From positions 1 through 32,403 of IMG/VR virus record IMGVR_UViG_3300033993_000248: a stretch of DNA of 32,403 nt; one strand, given 5' to 3'. Positions 15,208 to 22,573 of the stretch are shown here, piece by piece. Below the pieces are notes generated by a model. That model was not told the DNA's origin and searched no databases. It was given only the letters and a program-made list of their open reading frames with translations. Position 1 is the first letter of the stretch; each line of letters begins with the position of its first letter. This DNA is from a virus. The translations under genes were made by a program, and so were the position numbers.

Positions 15208-15330
15208 ATGGCTTGTGATATTATAACAGCACCACCAATTCAATGTCCAGGAGGGCCATTGAACATCAAGCAAATGATCATAGATATGACCATTGAACAA
15301 ATCAGAAATTATACACCAATATACTTTTAA
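15208..15330 (+). CDS. Small protein, 40 residues, unknown
   Basis: An ORF from ATG 15208 to TAA 15330 that abuts the next gene by one base. It contains two Cys (positions 3 and 13), a Pro-rich start (TAPPIQCPGGP) and a hydrophobic end. The A-rich leader and tight spacing favour it, but its small size leaves doubt. Confidence 0.45.
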   Translation: MACDIITAPPIQCPGGPLNIKQMIIDMTIEQIRNYTPIYF

Positions 15331-15331
15331 A

Positions 15332-15595
15332 ATGGAACAGAAAATCAACAGTGGAGCAATCTTCAAGAATGACAAAAAGACTGCCGACAATCAGCCTGAC
15401 TACAGAGGCAAAATCAATGTAGAAGGCAAGGAGCTTGAGATCTCACTATGGGTGAAGACAGCTCAATCAGGAGTTAAGTACATGAGTGCTGCAATCAAAG
15501 AGCCTTATGTGGCTCCAGCACCAGCACCAGTGCTACAGAATACAAGTGATAAAATAAAAGCAGCAGATGAGTTTGAAGATGACCTTCCCTTCTGA
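15332..15595 (+). CDS. Small single-strand-binding-like protein with acidic DDLPF tip
   Basis: An 87-residue protein from ATG 15332 (an in-frame TTG at 15293 lies in the previous gene). NQPDYRGKINVEGKELEISL and AQSGVKYMSAAIKEP look like an OB-like small beta domain seen in Bacteroidota phage proteins (DUF736-like). It ends with an Ala/Pro linker and the acidic FEDDLPF, nearly the partner-binding tip of bacterial SSB (DDDIPF). It follows the recombination genes, so a single-strand-binding or handling role is inferred. Confidence 0.65.
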   Translation: MEQKINSGAIFKNDKKTADNQPDYRGKINVEGKELEISLWVKTAQSGVKYMSAAIKEPYVAPAPAPVLQNTSDKIKAADEFEDDLPF

Positions 15596-15791
15596 TGTGA
15601 GCCTAAGTGATTGGATGAGAGGAGAGCTTCACAAGAGGCTCTCCAATCGTTACAAGCTGACTCATCTGTCAGAAGATAGTGATCTGAACTATGCACAGCT
15701 GTGGCGGTTTTGTAATAGCAAGCCAGTATCAGAACAATTTCTCAATGAGGTATTCAAATATTTAATAACTTCGGGATGTGTTTTGGAATAA
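15579..15791 (+). CDS. Small helix-turn-helix-like regulator
   Basis: A 70-residue helical protein with a segment SDLNYAQLWRFCNSKPVSEQ that resembles an HTH recognition region of Cro/XRE type. The ATG at 15579 overlaps the previous stop; an in-frame ATG at 15567 lies further into the SSB-like gene. The end overlaps the next gene by 14 bases. No target site is known. Confidence 0.5.
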   Translation: MTFPSDVSLSDWMRGELHKRLSNRYKLTHLSEDSDLNYAQLWRFCNSKPVSEQFLNEVFKYLITSGCVLE

Positions 15792-16278
15792 GGAGGCATA
15801 CAATATCGCTATCAAGATCACTGGAGGATCAGAGCTATACCGTGACCTTGTCTCAGATGTATTCATCATACTCAGTAAGTACGAGATCCAAGAGGCCGAT
15901 CTTCCAAGAACATTTGCAAGGTATGCCTACAATCAGTGGAAATGGCCTGGCAGTGAATTCAACAAGAAATTCAATCCCCCAATACGTCTGCTCCCATTCG
16001 AGACAGATGTTGCCTTCAAAGAGACAGAAGATGATGACCTATCAGAATATCAATGCTATCTTGATAACTACATGCAGAAATCTCCTGAAGATGATCAAGA
16101 GCTATTTTGTAAAGAACTAACTAAGATGCATCTGTATGGGATGACTTATAGAGATATCAAAGCAGAAACAAATCTGCCCCTCAGAGTCATCCATGGTGCA
16201 ATAAAACAATTTAAAAATGATTTATATTCTATTCATACTGGCGAGCCTAGGGATATCAAGAGCAATGATGACCTTTGA
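15778..16278 (+). CDS. Sigma factor-like regulator
   Basis: A 166-residue protein from GTG 15778. The N-terminal YRDLVSDVFIILSKY region resembles sigma-70 region 2, and FCKELTKMHLYGMTYRDIK with VIHGAIKQFKNDL resembles the region 4 helix-turn-helix. The linker is acidic and short, like the ECF type. It could redirect host RNA polymerase to late phage promoters, which would explain why host-type promoters are seen only in the early half. The HTH is seen; the switch role is inferred. Confidence 0.6.
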   Translation: MFWNKEAYNIAIKITGGSELYRDLVSDVFIILSKYEIQEADLPRTFARYAYNQWKWPGSEFNKKFNPPIRLLPFETDVAFKETEDDDLSEYQCYLDNYMQKSPEDDQELFCKELTKMHLYGMTYRDIKAETNLPLRVIHGAIKQFKNDLYSIHTGEPRDIKSNDDL

Positions 16279-16432
16279 ACTGCCTGATCTTAAACCATTA
16301 AACTGCTGGAGCTGCCTATCCTTTTGGACTTCAGTAATCCTATTACTGATGTACGACTGGCACACTGTTGGCATAGCATTCATCACATATTTACTAGCTG
16401 ATATTATACAATCATGGGAGAGCAAGCAATGA
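16217..16432 (+). CDS. Small membrane protein, unknown
   Basis: A 71-residue protein overlapping the sigma-like gene by 62 bases. Hydrophobic spans lie at about 2-14, 33-46 and 50-63, with the motif LNCWSCLSFWTSVILLLMY. The CWSC pair at the membrane edge is seen in small phage inner-membrane proteins of the DUF1360 kind, and it might bind a metal or form a disulfide. It starts with ATG 16217. Confidence 0.55.
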   Translation: MIYILFILASLGISRAMMTFELPDLKPLNCWSCLSFWTSVILLLMYDWHTVGIAFITYLLADIIQSWESKQ

Positions 16433-16563
16433 CTGATCAAGACAAGTATTTTGCCATGATTGGTGCAATACTACTTCGTGAGCTGCACAATAGCAGAGAG
16501 CTCAGACGAAAGATAAAAGGCACAGCCTTAGAGAAGAAACTACTTAAAATTATGAAACCATGA
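16429..16563 (+). CDS. Small basic helical protein, 44 residues
   Basis: ATGA overlaps at both ends (16429 and 16560). The peptide is helical and basic toward the end (RELRRKIKGTALEKKLLK). The double coupling supports it as a gene. Function is unknown. Confidence 0.5.
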   Translation: MTDQDKYFAMIGAILLRELHNSRELRRKIKGTALEKKLLKIMKP

Positions 16564-16913
16564 TATCAAATGAGCTGATGAGCCAGGTGCAGAGATTTAT
16601 GAAGACTAGATCCTTTGCACTGAATGAAGAGCTCAAAGAAGAGCTGTCCATGTGGCTCAAGTTAAACAAGAATATAGTGCTCAATAAAAGATGTGGCACA
16701 TGCCTACGGAATGCAATGAGAGATCTAGCAGCCCACATACAAGAGAACATCAACACAGAGATCAAACCAGCTAAAATTCAGTTTATTGGAACAAAACAAT
16801 ATAACTATGAGAGCATGAGCTATAATGATATGAAGGCACTGGCAAAAGATAGAGGTTTAAACTTAGGAGCAGCACCAAAGAAAGCTGACCTACTTAATGC
16901 ATTGAAATCATGA
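16560..16913 (+). CDS. HeH/SAP-domain protein
   Basis: A 117-residue protein. Residues 1-70 are helical with a CGTC pair. The last 33 residues, SMSYNDMKALAKDRGLNLG and the following KKADLLNALK, match an HeH/SAP-type helix-extension-helix DNA-binding motif (L..LAK.RGL...KKADL...L). Such domains occur in phage small terminases, termination factors and DNA-modifying enzymes. It is coupled by ATGA to the glycosyltransferase, so it might bind DNA for the cassette behind it. Confidence 0.6.
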   Translation: MISNELMSQVQRFMKTRSFALNEELKEELSMWLKLNKNIVLNKRCGTCLRNAMRDLAAHIQENINTEIKPAKIQFIGTKQYNYESMSYNDMKALAKDRGLNLGAAPKKADLLNALKS

Positions 16914-17629
16914 TTGTAGCTCCTATTCCAGTGAATGGCAGAAGGCCACTGCTCAAAATCACAATCACAAGACTTCAGAAGGTAGGAGTTAAAGTCATCT
17001 GCATGGGCCATGATCCTGAAGACAAGGAGCTGTGCATCAAGCTAGGTGCCGAGTGGATAGAGATATCCAATGATCCACTGGGTGCAAAGTGGAATGCTGG
17101 ATTTATGGCAGCTAAGAAATACAATCCTACTGGGGTGCTGTTTGTTGGCTCTTCTGACTGGGTGTCAGATAATTACATCCAAGAGGCTGAAGATAAGCTC
17201 AAAGAGTTTGACATGGTAGGAAAGCTAGGATGTCACTTCATTGATGTGGATGATAAGATCAGACTTGTCAACTGGACTGGATACGGCAAAGGACCAAGAT
17301 CCTATGAGCCTATAGGTATTGGCAGAATGCTATCCAATAGATTCCTTGATAAGATCAACTGGCAGCCATTTGACAAGAGATTGAACAGCGGACTTGATTG
17401 GGCCATGTGGCTCAGAGCAATCATCAGTGATGCATCCATTGGAATATTTGATGCAGATGAGATACAATTCTTGTCAATCAGTACAGATAAGTGGGAGAAT
17501 AAACATAAATTTGAGGATCATTGGACCGGCAAATTAAAGAGTGAACGCATCACCGGCAAAGAGCAGATTGCATTCCTTCAGTCATTCCCTGAAATATATG
17601 ATTTACAAAATGAACTATGCGGAGAGTAA
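16910..17629 (+). CDS. Glycosyltransferase, GT-A fold
   Basis: A 239-residue protein. The opening MIVAPIPVNGRRPLL and the Asp-containing LFVGSSDWVSDNY at about residues 78-90 match a GT-A sugar transferase of glycosyltransferase family 2 type, and the helix around SGLDWAMWLRAII fits its acceptor half. The donor and acceptor cannot be told. It begins a cassette with a SAM methyltransferase and an amidotransferase-like enzyme. It overlaps the HeH gene by four bases and the next gene by 13. Confidence 0.65.
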   Translation: MIVAPIPVNGRRPLLKITITRLQKVGVKVICMGHDPEDKELCIKLGAEWIEISNDPLGAKWNAGFMAAKKYNPTGVLFVGSSDWVSDNYIQEAEDKLKEFDMVGKLGCHFIDVDDKIRLVNWTGYGKGPRSYEPIGIGRMLSNRFLDKINWQPFDKRLNSGLDWAMWLRAIISDASIGIFDADEIQFLSISTDKWENKHKFEDHWTGKLKSERITGKEQIAFLQSFPEIYDLQNELCGE

Positions 17630-18156
17630 AGGATAAAATAAACACCAACAGCATGGTATTTTGGGATGATTACTATGCTAGTGTTGATATTGAAGAGGAT
17701 AGGCTGATAATTTATGAGCAACTGTCTGAGATCCTAAAACAGATAAAATTCAATACTATACTAGAAATTGGATGTGGTACTGGCATAGGAGCTGAATATA
17801 TCAAGAATCAGTTTGATTGCATATATACTGCATCAGACTTCTCAATGATAGCTGTCAACAAAGCTGCTGACAAAGCGGATCACATTCAGCTGCTAGATAT
17901 CAGAACAGATGAGCCATCCAGCCAATACGATGTGATTATCATTGCAGAAACACTAGAGCATCTTGAGAATCCATTTGAGGTGATTGACAAATGCAAGAAG
18001 TATTGTAAATATCTTGTGCTATCTTTGCCACTGGATGAGCCTGAAGATTGTGATGCTGAACATATTTGGTACAATATTAATCCTATAGACTTTGCTGATT
18101 ACAATATACACATAGTCAATACAAACGAAAGCTATTTTCAAATAATTATAACATGA
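17617..18156 (+). CDS. Class I SAM-dependent methyltransferase
   Basis: A 179-residue Rossmann methyltransferase. Motif I is ILEIGCGTGIGAEYI at about residues 48-62; SDFSMIAV and YDVIIIAETLEHLENP supply the second acid and the loop. It resembles small-molecule methyltransferases (Methyltransf_11) rather than a DNA methyltransferase, since no DPPY is present. ATG 17653 (MVFWDDYYA) is an alternative start. It lies between a glycosyltransferase and a PP-loop enzyme, so sugar or nucleotide methylation is plausible. Confidence 0.8.
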   Translation: MRRVKDKINTNSMVFWDDYYASVDIEEDRLIIYEQLSEILKQIKFNTILEIGCGTGIGAEYIKNQFDCIYTASDFSMIAVNKAADKADHIQLLDIRTDEPSSQYDVIIIAETLEHLENPFEVIDKCKKYCKYLVLSLPLDEPEDCDAEHIWYNINPIDFADYNIHIVNTNESYFQIIIT

Positions 18157-19223
18157 AAAAAGAATGTAAAAGATGCCTATTCACTTCTGACTTCGCTGTC
18201 ATAGGTAGTAAGCAATGCAACTATTGTGATCTACATGATGAGCTACAGCAGCAGTCAAATCCTGAAGAGCTTAATGGAGTTATCAACAGAATCAGAGAGC
18301 ATGGCTATGGTGACAAATACGATTGCATCATGGGGATAAGTGGAGGTCTTGACAGCTCAGTATTACTGTACACTGCTGTACGTTACTGGGGCCTCAAGCC
18401 ATTGGTGATCCACTTCGATAATAACTGGAATGCACCACAAGCTGTCCACAATATGCAGCAGCTCATCAAGAAGCTGAATGTGGATGCAATCACATACCAG
18501 GTGAACAAATCAGAATATGACAAACTAAATGAAGCATTCCTTTACGCTGGACTGCCTGATGCAGATATCCCCAATGACATTGCCATGACAAAGCTGATGT
18601 ACGATACTGCACACAAGTACAAGATCAAGTACATTCTCAATGGTCATGACTTCAGAACTGAGGGATCAACACCAGCATCATGGACATACATGGATGCCAA
18701 ATACATCAGATCAGTGTACAAGGCATATACACAAGCGGAGCTAACTAACTATCCACTATTCACATTCAAGGATCAACTGTACTATGCACTGAAGGGCATC
18801 AAGAATGTTAGGCCATTCCACTATGGATTTGACAGAGAGACAATGGAGCTTGAAATGAAACGACTGATCCAATGGCAAGACTATGGCGGCAAGCATTGTG
18901 AGAATGTTTACACTGAGTTTGTAGGGAGCTTTCTATTGCCGAATAAATTTGGCATTGATAAGAGAATAGTATATCTTTCTGCACAAGTCAGATCAGGCAG
19001 ATTGACAAAGCAACAAGCTAGAGAGCTATTCGATATTAAGCCTGAGTTTGACATGACAAAGCTAGGGGAATACGAATCCAAAATAAATGCACTAATTAAC
19101 CTTCGCAAAGGTGATAGAGCCAAATATGAGAAATACAACTTCAAAGCCTATAGGCCACTGATATGGATCCTGGCAAAGATGAAGGTGGTGCCGTATACAT
19201 TTTACACTAAATACTGCAAGTGA
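18153..19223 (+). CDS. PP-loop ATPase, N-acetyl sugar amidotransferase-like (WbpG/PseA family)
   Basis: A 356-residue protein. Residues 5-25 hold a Cys4 set (CKRC, CNYC), and the PP-loop GISGGLDSSV lies at 61-70. LNGHDFRTEG follows at about 162. This order is that of the N-acetyl sugar amidotransferases (TIGR03573), which use ATP and ammonia to turn an acetamido group into an acetamidino group in LPS or flagellar sugars. In those pathways ammonia comes from HisH/HisF-like partners, not encoded here. The start overlaps the methyltransferase stop by four bases. A nucleotide-modifying role is the alternative. Confidence 0.75.
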   Translation: MKKECKRCLFTSDFAVIGSKQCNYCDLHDELQQQSNPEELNGVINRIREHGYGDKYDCIMGISGGLDSSVLLYTAVRYWGLKPLVIHFDNNWNAPQAVHNMQQLIKKLNVDAITYQVNKSEYDKLNEAFLYAGLPDADIPNDIAMTKLMYDTAHKYKIKYILNGHDFRTEGSTPASWTYMDAKYIRSVYKAYTQAELTNYPLFTFKDQLYYALKGIKNVRPFHYGFDRETMELEMKRLIQWQDYGGKHCENVYTEFVGSFLLPNKFGIDKRIVYLSAQVRSGRLTKQQARELFDIKPEFDMTKLGEYESKINALINLRKGDRAKYEKYNFKAYRPLIWILAKMKVVPYTFYTKYCK

Positions 19224-19669
19224 TGCCAATACCTAAACCAAGACCAGCAGAGTCAGAGAATGAATTCATCACTAGATGCATGGCTGATGAGAAGATGAAA
19301 GACGAATATCCATCTACTCAACGCTATCCAGTATGCAAGTCATCATGGCAAAGAGCAAAGCAAGAATTTCAAGATAGCTATAATGACTATCCTGATGCTG
19401 TAGTGAACAACGCTAGACGAGGGATAGAGCTGAATGAAAAGCAAGGCAACAGATGTGCAACACAAGTAGGAAAGGTCAGAGCACAGCAGCTCAGCAATAG
19501 AGAAAAACTATCCATTGATACAATCAAAAGAATGATAAGCTATCTATCAAGAGCTGAGACTTACTATGAAAATGGCACCCCTGAAGATTGTGGATACATC
19601 TCCTACCTTCTGTGGGGTGGCAAGGCAGCAAAGACATGGGCAGAATCTAAAATTAATGAATTGAAATAA
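19223..19669 (+). CDS. Phage protein of the prohead-protease-associated type, unknown
   Basis: A 148-residue protein from ATG 19223 (an in-frame GTG is at 19220). The N-terminus PIPKPRPAESENEFITRCMA followed by RYPVC matches a short Cys-containing module common in phage head proteins. The second half, LNEKQGNRCATQVGKVRAQQ and IKRMISYLSRA, resembles a module found fused to some S78-type prohead proteases. Here it stands alone before the terminase genes. Its job is not known; a head or packaging role is inferred from context. Confidence 0.5.
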   Translation: MPIPKPRPAESENEFITRCMADEKMKDEYPSTQRYPVCKSSWQRAKQEFQDSYNDYPDAVVNNARRGIELNEKQGNRCATQVGKVRAQQLSNREKLSIDTIKRMISYLSRAETYYENGTPEDCGYISYLLWGGKAAKTWAESKINELK

Positions 19670-20070
19670 TGGCATACTCAGATGAATTCATAAAACACCT
19701 TGAGGAACTGGCACATATCTATATCGAAGAGTGCATGTCCCATAAGAAAGAAATGATATCCAATAAAGGAGAGATTGTCCTGGTACTAGATAGGCATATA
19801 CCTACTATAGATTACTTCCTTAGAATATGGATTCCTATTGTGAGGAAAGAAAAGAGTATTGTAAGAGAGACTTATTACACTTGGTTGAATTCTGATGACA
19901 AACTCAAATCTGACACTATTAAAAAAATAGATGAGCTTTTTAAAGGCTTAGCTGTTGATATTGTGGGCAATGAGGGCAAGGGGATATTCTACGCAAAGAA
20001 CAGATTAGGCATGCATGATCGTCAGCAAGTAGAAACTAGAAATGTTGACAACTTTGACTTTGATGAATGA
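19669..20070 (+). CDS. Terminase small subunit
   Basis: A 133-residue protein overlapping the large terminase gene by four bases. It has a helical N-terminus and a DNA-binding-like helix around RETYYTWLNSDDKLKSDTI. GKGIFYAKNRLGMHDRQQVE and the acidic DNFDFDE end recall the small terminases that hand DNA to the large subunit. Function is inferred from position and that pattern. Confidence 0.75.
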   Translation: MAYSDEFIKHLEELAHIYIEECMSHKKEMISNKGEIVLVLDRHIPTIDYFLRIWIPIVRKEKSIVRETYYTWLNSDDKLKSDTIKKIDELFKGLAVDIVGNEGKGIFYAKNRLGMHDRQQVETRNVDNFDFDE

Positions 20071-21269
20071 GTACAATCAAAGGCTACAAGCCTCATCCTA
20101 ATCAGAGGCATATCCACAATGCTATCAATCAAGGCAGCGAGAAATACTATGCTCTGAATATTGGTAGGCAATTTGGCAAGACCTTACTAGGGATCAATCA
20201 GCTTCTGTACTGGGCCATTAATCATCCAGGCTCACAGATTGCTTGGGTGACACCAGTATACAAGCAAGGCAAGAAAGTATTCGCTGAGCTTGAGAGAGCA
20301 GTTAAAAACAGCGGACTATTTGAATTCAACAAATCAGATCTCAAGGTGACTGGCTTTGGATCATCAATAGAATTCTTCAGTGGTGAACGGCCCGACAATA
20401 TCAGAGGGAATACATTCCACTTCATGGTAGTGGATGAGATGGCCTTCACAAGACCTGAGCTGTGGAATGAGGTTCTGTCAGCAACTGTCATGGTCAAGGG
20501 AAAGAAGGTGATATTTATCTCAACACCAAAGGGCAAGAATCATTTCCACACCTTGTGTATGCAGCCTAACTATGATGACAGATACAAGTACATCCACTTC
20601 ACATCCTATGACAATCCAATGATAGCACCACAAGAGCTGGAGGAGAGAAAGCGGTCATTGCCTGATCATATCTTCAGACAAGAATACATGGCTGAATTCA
20701 TTGACAACGCATCCGGACTATTCAAGAACGTGAGGCAGTCAGCTGGAACATGGGAGAGAGGTGGCAAGTGCTACGCTGGACTTGACATAGGTAGGGCAGA
20801 TGACTATACAGTGTTGACAATACTGAATGAGAGAGGTCAGATGATCTATGTTGGAAGGTGGCGCCATGATGAGTGGTCCAAGATCATTGACAAGGTAGCA
20901 GACATCATCAAGCAATATCAAGCAGTCACATTGATAGAGGTCAACAATCAAGGGGATATCTTCTTTGAGATGCTATCCTCAAGGCTGCGTAACCTAGTGA
21001 ATCCATTCACCACTACCAGCAAGACAAAGCCAATAATCATTGAGGATCTAGCACTGGCCTTTGAGCAGTCAGATATCAAGATAATAGAAGAGCAATGGCT
21101 GATAGATGAGCTTGAGAATTTTACTTATATTTACAATCCAAATACCAGGTCAGTACAATACTCTGCACCAAGTGGACTGCATGATGATGGGGTTATCTCA
21201 CTAGCACTGGCATGGCATAGTAAAAAGAACTACAGTAAGAGAGGGCAATACAAAATATTAAGAGCATGA
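20067..21269 (+). CDS. terL: Terminase large subunit
   Basis: A 400-residue packaging motor. The ATPase half has Walker A GRQFGKTL at 33-40, Walker B FMVVDE at 119-124, and the coupling motif STPKG at about 152-156. The nuclease half has GLDIGRADDYT, where Asp240 is the likely first metal ligand, and HDDGVISLALAW near the end. It powers DNA entry through the portal and cuts the concatemer. No fixed end could be seen, and the permuted-looking contig fits a headful mechanism, but that is inference. Confidence 0.95.
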   Translation: MSTIKGYKPHPNQRHIHNAINQGSEKYYALNIGRQFGKTLLGINQLLYWAINHPGSQIAWVTPVYKQGKKVFAELERAVKNSGLFEFNKSDLKVTGFGSSIEFFSGERPDNIRGNTFHFMVVDEMAFTRPELWNEVLSATVMVKGKKVIFISTPKGKNHFHTLCMQPNYDDRYKYIHFTSYDNPMIAPQELEERKRSLPDHIFRQEYMAEFIDNASGLFKNVRQSAGTWERGGKCYAGLDIGRADDYTVLTILNERGQMIYVGRWRHDEWSKIIDKVADIIKQYQAVTLIEVNNQGDIFFEMLSSRLRNLVNPFTTTSKTKPIIIEDLALAFEQSDIKIIEEQWLIDELENFTYIYNPNTRSVQYSAPSGLHDDGVISLALAWHSKKNYSKRGQYKILRA

Positions 21270-21979
21270 AAACCATTGATGTAAACTATCCACAAACAAT
21301 CCAAGAGTGCAGACCTGATCAGCTCACTAAATGGCTGATGCTGGCACCATTCATCCAGCAGACAGATAAGTCACTGATCAACATGCTAGATTTTCAGTCA
21401 CAGCTTGTCAGCATCTTCACCGGACTGCCAATCAACAAGGTCAGAAAGATTCACATTGATGACATCATGAATGCCAGCAGTGTACTTCTGAATATGCTAT
21501 CACAATACAGCACAAAGGAGCCATCTGAATTCATTGAGATAGAAGGCAAGAGATACAGATTTGAAAAGGACTTTAGTGCCATAGAGACTGGTCAGATCAT
21601 TGACATGAAGCTCATTGAGGATGTCAGCTCAACACCATGTGAGGCATTGGCTATCTGCTACATTGAGGAGGGCATGGAATACTGCCAAGAGGATGATAGG
21701 GGCAAGGTCATCAATCCCAATAAGAAGAGGGAAGAGATATTCAAGAGGGCCTTTCCTGGTAATGAATTTCTGAACTTCTTCGCTTTTTTTTTGCGAGAAT
21801 CAGAGAGGCGGAGTCTCGCTATCTTGGGAATACAGACAGCGAGGCTGATGAATCAGAATCAGACAATGCATCAGAGACTCTTAGAGACAGCGAATGGTTT
21901 ACATGGACAAGAATCCTCCTCAAGCTGGCGCAAGAGCTTGGCAAAGATGTGGACACTATCACGCGTCAGCCATACATAA
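21266..21979 (+). CDS. Tail assembly chaperone, zero-frame product (gpG-like)
   Basis: The unshifted product is 237 residues. Residues 1-175 are helical and natural in composition (MLDFQSQLVSIFTGLPINKV). After the T9 run the remaining 62 residues in this frame are Ser/Arg/Gln-rich and unlike a folded protein. The gene lies directly after the terminase, coupled by ATGA. Tail chaperones often make a short and a frameshifted long form. The zero-frame tail may be the short form's end. Confidence 0.6.
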   Translation: MKTIDVNYPQTIQECRPDQLTKWLMLAPFIQQTDKSLINMLDFQSQLVSIFTGLPINKVRKIHIDDIMNASSVLLNMLSQYSTKEPSEFIEIEGKRYRFEKDFSAIETGQIIDMKLIEDVSSTPCEALAICYIEEGMEYCQEDDRGKVINPNKKREEIFKRAFPGNEFLNFFAFFLRESERRSLAILGIQTARLMNQNQTMHQRLLETANGLHGQESSSSWRKSLAKMWTLSRVSHT

Positions 21980-22050
21980 AGACATTGTTTTGGCTGAACT
22001 TCTTTAAGCTGAAAGCGGAACAAGATTACATATTACAAAGACATGGCTGA
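21266..22050 (+). CDS. Frameshifted tail assembly chaperone (gpGT-like), -1 frameshift at 21784-21792
   Basis: Reading to the T9 run in frame 0 and then in the -1 frame gives 261 residues. The -1 frame is open for 85 codons from 21793 to TGA 22048-22050. Its sequence is natural (EWFTWTRILLKLAQELG, TLFWLNFFKLKAEQDY), and its end overlaps the next start (22043). The slippery heptamer is T TTT TTT at 21784-21790, decoded as Phe-Phe. A homopolymer error of one T would also join these frames, so the shift needs checking. Confidence 0.7.
21784..21819 (+). promoter_or_regulatory. Slippery T9 run with downstream stem
   Basis: Nine T at 21784-21792 contain T TTT TTT in the right phase for a -1 shift. 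GCGAGA (21793-21798) pairs with TCTCGC (21814-21819); an alternative stem pairs CTCGCT (21815-21820) with AGCGAG (21838-21843). Either could stall the ribosome. The spacing of the first stem is shorter than usual for such a stimulator. Confidence 0.6.
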
Positions 22051-22573
22051 TGATCTGCAATTTCTTGACTCACTAGGTATATCTCAGACTGAACTTACTC
22101 AGCCTCAGACAGCTTATGAAAAGTTTATTCTAGGTCTTGCCAATGAGGTCACAGCACAATTCCAAGAGTATATATTTACTAACGTAAACAATACTGGAGG
22201 ACTAGCTCAGTCAGTAGTATACTTTCCTACTGGAGCATTGTCATTTGAGATACAAGCGGATGAGTACTACAAGTTCCAAGATGAGGGTGTCAATCCAGTA
22301 GGACAGAATAAATTTCAAACACCTTATAGCTTTAAGTATCCTAATGTTTCAAAGAATCATGCTAAGGCAATACAGCAATGGAAAGGATATGATCTCAGCC
22401 ATGCCTATGCATCAGCATCAGCTACAAAGAACAAGTATGGTATCAAGCCTCGCAATATCACATCCAATGTCATGAGCAATGATGTCCTTGATAAGATAGC
22501 TAATGATCTAGCTGCTGTCACTGGGTTGATGTTTGAAATATCATTCACAAAAAACACAAGAACATGGCAATAA
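22043..22573 (+). CDS. HK97 gp10-like tail completion/neck protein
   Basis: A 176-residue protein. The segment YYKFQDEGVNPVGQ followed by PYSFKYPN and AIQQWKGYD resembles the tail-completion (HK97 gp10-like) and neck proteins with their DEG turn. It overlaps the frameshifted chaperone and the next tail gene by eight and ten bases. Position among tail genes supports the call; it may instead be a tail-tip protein. Confidence 0.5.
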   Translation: MADDLQFLDSLGISQTELTQPQTAYEKFILGLANEVTAQFQEYIFTNVNNTGGLAQSVVYFPTGALSFEIQADEYYKFQDEGVNPVGQNKFQTPYSFKYPNVSKNHAKAIQQWKGYDLSHAYASASATKNKYGIKPRNITSNVMSNDVLDKIANDLAAVTGLMFEISFTKNTRTWQ

